DNA of 10,418 bases, from contig MGOK01000120.1 of assembly GCA_001795335.1 (NCBI GenBank), positions 1-10,418 of the forward strand, given 5' to 3'. A program made the translations under genes and the position numbers. Source of the stretch: Chloroflexi bacterium RBG_19FT_COMBO_55_16 (GTDB taxonomy: Bacteria; Chloroflexota; Anaerolineae; Anaerolineales; UBA4823). Shown here one piece after another: positions 6,467 through 10,418 of this stretch. Position 1 is the stretch's first letter, and each line of letters opens with the position of its first letter. The notes beneath the pieces are model-generated. The model saw only the letters and a program-made list of their open reading frames with translations, was not told the DNA's origin and did no database searches.

Positions 6467-7552
6467 ATGTCAAGCCCATCCGAAATACCCTTTCAAACGC
6501 TGCTCAATTCGTTGTCAGACGAGGAAACGCCGTTAAACCCGCACCTCCTCTACCGCCTCTCTGACCTCGATGCTGACGAACTGGCCTTATTTATAAATAC
6601 CTGGCCCCAACTTCCCCTTTGGCGACGACAAGCTCTCATGGAAAACCTGGAAGAACTGGGCATCGCCGACGACTTGCTTTCTTTCGAGGCGATCGGGCGA
6701 CATGCCATTTCGGACACAGACCCCAAAGTGCGCCTGGCAGCCGTTCGCGTGTTATGGGAATTTGAGGTTATCGACATGATTCCGGTTTTCTTGCGCTTGC
6801 TCGAGACCGACCCCGAAGTCGACGTGAGAGCTGCCGCAGCCACTGCCCTGGGGCAATACATCTACCTGGCAGAAATCGATGAAATCCCCAAGGCAGGACG
6901 GTTCACTCTTGAAGACCGCTTGCTTCAAGTCATCGCTGGGGATGATGCCGCCCAGGTACGCCGCCACACCCTGGAGTCGATCAGCTTTTCAAGCCGGGCT
7001 GAAATCCCCCCCTTGATCGAGACGGCCTTCTCGAGTGGTGATATAGATTGGATCGCTTCTGCGCTGACCGCAATGGGACGTTCAATGGACAGGCGTTGGG
7101 AAGAAGATGTGCTCTCCATGCTGGACAGCAAGCTGCCATCCCTGCGGGCGGAAGCAGCGCGTGCGGCCGGCGAACTAGAGATTTCTGAAGCTATAACCTC
7201 TCTCGTCGATCTTGCCGAGGACAGCAACGAGGATGTGCGCACGGCCGCCATCTGGTCGCTTTCCCAGATCGGTGGGGAAAAAGCCCGCCGAACTCTGAAC
7301 AATTTACTCCTCAAATCTGAAGAAGACGACGAATTTGATTATTTGGAGACCGCTCTGGACAACCTGGCGTTTACTGAAGGTTTGGACCCCTTTACGCTCC
7401 TGGATCTCCCGGAGGACGAGGCTGAGTCTGATCTGTATGACACGCTCATGGAGGAGGAAGATCTCGATTATTTCGAGGACGAAGAGGATGACGAGGGTGA
7501 ATTCCTGAACATCGAAGAATTCTACGAAGAAGACGAGGATCGCCTGGATTGA
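6467..7552 (+). CDS. HEAT-repeat protein with very acidic C-terminal tail
   Basis: Hypothetical 361-residue cytoplasmic protein with no signal peptide or membrane segment. Helical HEAT-like repeats are recognisable by the D-x-VR-x-AA pattern: DTDPKVRLAAVRVLWE (83-98), DPEVDVRAAAATALGQ (115-130), DAAQVRRHTLESI (160-172), LPSLRAEAARAAGEL (223-237) and NEDVRTAAIWSLSQIGG (254-270). The last 49 residues (313-361) hold 28 Asp/Glu and a single basic residue, so the tail is disordered and highly negative. HEAT scaffolds generally bind other proteins; the tail might bind a basic surface or metal, which is a guess. The start at 6467 has only a weak ribosome site and lies 68 bp after rseP. Its stop overlaps the next gene's TTG start by four bases (TTGA). 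It may be a partner or regulator of a neighbour, but no function is known to me. Confidence 0.9.
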   Translation: MSSPSEIPFQTLLNSLSDEETPLNPHLLYRLSDLDADELALFINTWPQLPLWRRQALMENLEELGIADDLLSFEAIGRHAISDTDPKVRLAAVRVLWEFEVIDMIPVFLRLLETDPEVDVRAAAATALGQYIYLAEIDEIPKAGRFTLEDRLLQVIAGDDAAQVRRHTLESISFSSRAEIPPLIETAFSSGDIDWIASALTAMGRSMDRRWEEDVLSMLDSKLPSLRAEAARAAGELEISEAITSLVDLAEDSNEDVRTAAIWSLSQIGGEKARRTLNNLLLKSEEDDEFDYLETALDNLAFTEGLDPFTLLDLPEDEAESDLYDTLMEEEDLDYFEDEEDDEGEFLNIEEFYEEDEDRLD

Positions 7553-8460
7553 ATGTACTATTCGTCCTCTTCAGCAACAACATCCTGCCAATTTTTATTG
7601 CGGCCGGAGCTGGCTATCTGGCCTCGAAATATCTACAGGTAACCCCACGCTCAGTTTCCCAGATAGCTTTTTATATTTTCAGCCCATGTCTGATTTTCAA
7701 TCTGCTCACCTCCACCCAGCTCAGCGGCGAAGACGTCACTCGCATGGCCGGATTCACTGCCGTGAGCGTGCTCACCTTGGGGGCTCTCACCGGGCTGATT
7801 GGCTGGATGTTGCGGTTAGAGCGCCGCATCCTGGTAGCAGTGCTGATCACGACAATGTTCGGCAACGCTGGAAATTACGGCCTTTCCCTGAACCTGTTCG
7901 CGTTTGGTGAAACAGCGCTGGCGCACGCCAGCCTTTTTTTTGTGACCACTTCGATCCTCGTCTATACCGTAGGTGTGGTCATTGTCTCCTTGGGGACCAC
8001 GAGCCTACGAAACGCAGTCCTAGGACTTTTTAAGGTCCCGGTGGTTTACGCGGTGGTTATAGCCTTGCTGTTCAACCGCCTCGAGTGGCAATTGCCGCTG
8101 CCCATCGATCGCACCGTTACACTCATGGCCAACGCGGCCATCCCCGCTTTGTTGGTCTTGATGGGCATACAGTTGCAAAATTCGAAATGGAGCGACCACG
8201 CCCTCGCCCTGGGGCTGACCAATTTCATGCGTCTCATCGCTTCACCGCTGCTTGCGCTTGGGGTCAGTTTACTCTTCCGGCTCGAAGGACCAGCCCTCCA
8301 GGCCGGGATATTAGAATCAGCCATGCCAACCGCGGTGATGATGACCATCCTGGCAACTGAATATAACGTCGAACCATCCTTCGTGACCACGGTGGTGTTC
8401 ACCTCGACATTGCTCAGCCCGTTAACGATCACCCCTTTGCTTTCTTACCTGGGAGCCTGA
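7549..8460 (+). CDS. AEC-family transporter (auxin efflux carrier type)
   Basis: Secondary transporter of the inner membrane, 303 residues, about ten hydrophobic helices, with the duplicated five-helix layout of the AEC/bile-acid-transporter superfamily. The motif TTMFGNAGNYGLSL (101-114) is the discontinuous helix signature of the first half, and ILESAMPTAVMMTILATEYN is its counterpart in the second half. Bacterial AEC carriers export or import organic anions such as malate; the substrate here cannot be told. The start is a TTG at 7549 whose TTGA overlaps the stop of the HEAT gene, with GAGG ten bases before it. The nearby ATG at 7553 is in another frame. Its own stop TGA shares one base with the ATG of the next gene (TGATG). 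Both junctions suggest translational coupling. Confidence 0.93.
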   Translation: MNVLFVLFSNNILPIFIAAGAGYLASKYLQVTPRSVSQIAFYIFSPCLIFNLLTSTQLSGEDVTRMAGFTAVSVLTLGALTGLIGWMLRLERRILVAVLITTMFGNAGNYGLSLNLFAFGETALAHASLFFVTTSILVYTVGVVIVSLGTTSLRNAVLGLFKVPVVYAVVIALLFNRLEWQLPLPIDRTVTLMANAAIPALLVLMGIQLQNSKWSDHALALGLTNFMRLIASPLLALGVSLLFRLEGPALQAGILESAMPTAVMMTILATEYNVEPSFVTTVVFTSTLLSPLTITPLLSYLGA

Positions 8461-9677
8461 TGCGCACTGGTCCGCTCTGCCTGATTCTCGTCCTGCTCAT
8501 TCTTGGGATAATCATCCCCCTGCCACTCCCGGCAAATGCTCAGGCAGAAGTGGAGGTGCTTATCGAGCAGCCGGATTATACCTTCGGGCAGCAAATTCGC
8601 TTTCAGGCGACTATCCAATCCGTAGAGCCGATCGTCAAAGTCTTAGTCTTAACCCAGACCGGGGACCCGGCAGAGACGCATGTCATATCAGCGTCCGTCG
8701 ACTCGCAAGGGAAGGTCTTAGCTGTATTCGACCTACGCCAGCAACCCCTACGCGCTTTTTCGAACGTGGACTACTGGTATCAGGTGACTTTTCAAAATGG
8801 TGAGACTGCAACCAGCCCAGGATACTCGTTTTACTTAGAAGATAACCGCTTCCGGTGGGACTCGCTAGCGAGCCCACCATTTGTCGCCCATTGGTATGCA
8901 GGAGACATTACCTTTGCCCAAGAGCTATTGAATATTGCCCAGGCCGGACTCAAACGCGCGCATGAGTTTCTACCTCAAGTGCTCGCTCCGGAGACAGTGA
9001 ATCTCTATATCTATGATGATTCCCAACAACTGCAAACCGCTTTGGCCCACTCTACTCAAAATTGGGTCGCCGGTCACGCCGATCCAAATCTGAGCGTCAT
9101 ACTGGTCTCGTTGCCTCCCGGACCCGAAAAACAGCTTGAAATGGAACGGCAAATTCCGCATGAACTCATGCATGTCCTGTTGTACTACACCAACGCGGAC
9201 GCCTACGCCCACTTGCCAGCCTGGTACAATGAGGGATTGGCTTCTATGGCTGAGCTATATCCCAACCCAGATTACCAGGTTTTACTCCAAAGCGCCTTCG
9301 AAACAGGAGGCCTGCTACCGATCACTTCCCTGTGCCAGTCATTTCCAACCGATGCCAGCAACGCAATGTTAGCTTATGCCGAGGCGGCTTCCTTTACCCG
9401 TTTCATCTCCGACCGCTTTGGCATGACCAGGCTGGAAGGGTTGATGGCTTATTACGCCCAGGGAGTTGATTGCCAACGCGGTGTAGAAGCTGTTCTGGGT
9501 AACGATTTGGAACACCTGGATGGCATGTGGCGCCAGGACACCTTTGCCGAAAACCTGTGGCGCAGCGCCCTTGAGAACTTGCTTCCCTGGCTAATCTTAT
9601 TGATGATTATTTTGGTCGTACCGCTAGCTTTGGCAATCAGCATGCTGCGGCGAAAGCCGGCAAGGATGGAATTATGA
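8460..9677 (+). CDS. Membrane-anchored peptidase-MA-like metalloprotease
   Basis: Exported protein of 405 residues. The signal peptide is clear: MRTGPL, a hydrophobic stretch to about residue 20, then a PANAQA cleavage site near 28. A beta-rich N-terminal domain (about 30-128) resembles an Ig-like module. The catalytic domain follows (about 140-365) with the gluzincin motif HELMH at 234-238 and the downstream glutamate E258 in PAWYNEGLASMAE, expected as third zinc ligand, as in peptidase MA-like proteins. A single helix at 373-395 and the basic tail RRKPARMEL anchor it, so the protease faces the outside. At 9674-9677 its stop overlaps the next start (ATGA). Its substrate is unknown. A surface protease in the same chain as an intramembrane protease hints at shared envelope quality control, which is an inference. 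Confidence 0.9.
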   Translation: MRTGPLCLILVLLILGIIIPLPLPANAQAEVEVLIEQPDYTFGQQIRFQATIQSVEPIVKVLVLTQTGDPAETHVISASVDSQGKVLAVFDLRQQPLRAFSNVDYWYQVTFQNGETATSPGYSFYLEDNRFRWDSLASPPFVAHWYAGDITFAQELLNIAQAGLKRAHEFLPQVLAPETVNLYIYDDSQQLQTALAHSTQNWVAGHADPNLSVILVSLPPGPEKQLEMERQIPHELMHVLLYYTNADAYAHLPAWYNEGLASMAELYPNPDYQVLLQSAFETGGLLPITSLCQSFPTDASNAMLAYAEAASFTRFISDRFGMTRLEGLMAYYAQGVDCQRGVEAVLGNDLEHLDGMWRQDTFAENLWRSALENLLPWLILLMIILVVPLALAISMLRRKPARMEL

Positions 9678-9967
9678 CCGAAGGCGATAAGGTACGTCTC
9701 CACGCCATAATCGAGGGGCGCGTGCAAGGTGTAGGATTCCGTGCTTTCGTGATCGATAAAGCCACCGATCTGGGTGTAACCGGTTGGGTGCGAAACCGCT
9801 GGGGTGGCAGTGTGGAGATAATGGCAGAGAACGACCGCACAACGCTGGAAAAACTCCTGGGTGCCTTGCGACAGGGTCCTCGTGCGGCTTACGTCACCCA
9901 GGTGAGAACTGAATGGCAAACCGCTTCGGGGGAATTCTACGGTTTTTCCGTCAGGTCTACTAATTAG
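9674..9967 (+). CDS. acyP: Acylphosphatase
   Basis: Small cytoplasmic enzyme of 97 residues that hydrolyses acyl phosphates such as acetyl phosphate or 1,3-bisphosphoglycerate. The ferredoxin-like alpha/beta sandwich is marked by [19 protein letters not shown] (12-30), holding the phosphate-binding loop and catalytic R23, and by [19 protein letters not shown] (34-52), holding catalytic N41. The end, GEFYGFSVR, is the usual last strand. AGGA lies about seven bases before the ATG, inside the end of the preceding gene, whose stop overlaps this start (ATGA). It ends the plus-strand chain and meets radC tail to tail, the two stop codons overlapping by four bases. Nothing about the sequence is unusual for the family. 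Confidence 0.96.
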   Translation: MTEGDKVRLHAIIEGRVQGVGFRAFVIDKATDLGVTGWVRNRWGGSVEIMAENDRTTLEKLLGALRQGPRAAYVTQVRTEWQTASGEFYGFSVRSTN

Positions 9968-10418
9968 TTAAACCCAATACCACGTTCCTTCAGCGATATA
10001 TATCTCCCTCCCCCGATCACCAGGTGGTCTAAAACTTCGATATCCAATAGTTTTCCAGCCTGGGCTATGGCGCGCGTGATCGCGATGTCGTCCGGGCTAG
10101 GGGTTGGGTCGCCGCTTGGGTGATTGTGCACAATGATGATGGCCGCCGCATTGCGCCGGATAGCTGCCTTGAACAATTCCCCCACCCGAACCTGGGAGGT
10201 ATTTAACGAACCTTGATACACTTCAACGATGTCCAATACCCGGTTGCGCACGTCCAGCAACATCACCCGCAGATGTTCCTGTTCTAGGGCGCTCATTTCA
10301 TACCGCACCAGGGCCGCTGCGTCTTCTGGGCTGTGGATGGCGGGTCGTTCCTCAGGCGATTCGAGGCTCAGCCGCCGGCCCAGTTCGATGGCTGCTTTGA
10401 TCTGGGCGGCCTTGGCCG
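9964..10418 (-). CDS. radC: RadC family protein (MPN/JAMM domain), N-terminus cut off
   Basis: The C-terminal 150 residues of a RadC protein; full RadC is about 225, so the N-terminal UPF0758 helix-hairpin-helix part lies beyond the right edge. The visible part starts in [16 protein letters not shown], the end of that region, and then gives the MPN domain: the zinc motif [14 protein letters not shown] (H-x-H-x7-S-x2-D) and the ending [20 protein letters not shown]. All JAMM residues that can be seen are intact. RadC was once linked to DNA repair but the name is historical and its activity is uncertain. A GTG at 10308 is internal, within [15 protein letters not shown], not a start. It is convergent with acyP; no terminator hairpin fits between them. 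Confidence 0.95.
   Translation of the reverse strand, partial: AKAAQIKAAIELGRRLSLESPEERPAIHSPEDAAALVRYEMSALEQEHLRVMLLDVRNRVLDIVEVYQGSLNTSQVRVGELFKAAIRRNAAAIIIVHNHPSGDPTPSPDDIAITRAIAQAGKLLDIEVLDHLVIGGGRYISLKERGIGFN

Noticed and set aside
9452..9919. Minus-strand 155-codon frame across the peptidase and acylphosphatase junction
   Set aside because: It is antisense to two genes with intact catalytic motifs and has no recognisable domain.

Overview
The window looks like a chromosomal segment of a Chloroflexota bacterium, probably near Anaerolineae. The evidence is a mevalonate-pathway decarboxylase with the YWGNRD signature, followed by a tight cluster of a site-2 protease, a HEAT-repeat protein with an acidic tail, an AEC carrier, a peptidase-MA-like metalloprotease and an acylphosphatase. 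This placement rests on gene content and remembered protein resemblance, not on a search, and is moderate in confidence.

Left part, minus strand (about 3290 down to 1): a five-gene operon that reads as a carbonyl or electrophile stress module. A MerR-family regulator (3236-2835) sits behind its own MerR-type promoter, with a 19-bp spacer holding a palindrome. It is followed by an aldo/keto reductase, a small cupin whose metal-binding residues match the manganese hydroxynitrile-lyase cupins, a DUF2255 protein, and a second, YajO-like aldo/keto reductase that runs off the left edge. The regulator's only cysteine is residue 52, the position used by AdhR/NmlR-type aldehyde sensors. The regulator gene is clearly AT-richer than the enzymes it leads.

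Middle (about 3291-4198): AT-rich, gene-poor sequence. It holds a 25-codon remnant of the start of a mevalonate decarboxylase gene (3480-3557), diverged from the intact copy 0.7 kb downstream, and a gene for a 113-residue three-helix membrane protein (3692-4033). It reads as a junction left by past insertion or recombination.

Right part (4199-9967, plus strand): intact mvaD-like gene, then a probable promoter and the chain rseP, HEAT-repeat protein, AEC transporter, membrane-anchored peptidase and acylphosphatase. The last four overlap or touch at their stop and start codons, which suggests translational coupling. The theme of rseP and the peptidase is proteolysis at the membrane. The window ends in a convergent radC (9964 to beyond 10418) whose stop overlaps the acylphosphatase stop by 4 bases.

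The most interesting points are the MerR/Cys52 operon with the hydroxynitrile-lyase-like cupin, the decayed second mvaD start, and the asparagine in the intact decarboxylase where classical diphosphomevalonate decarboxylases have lysine.
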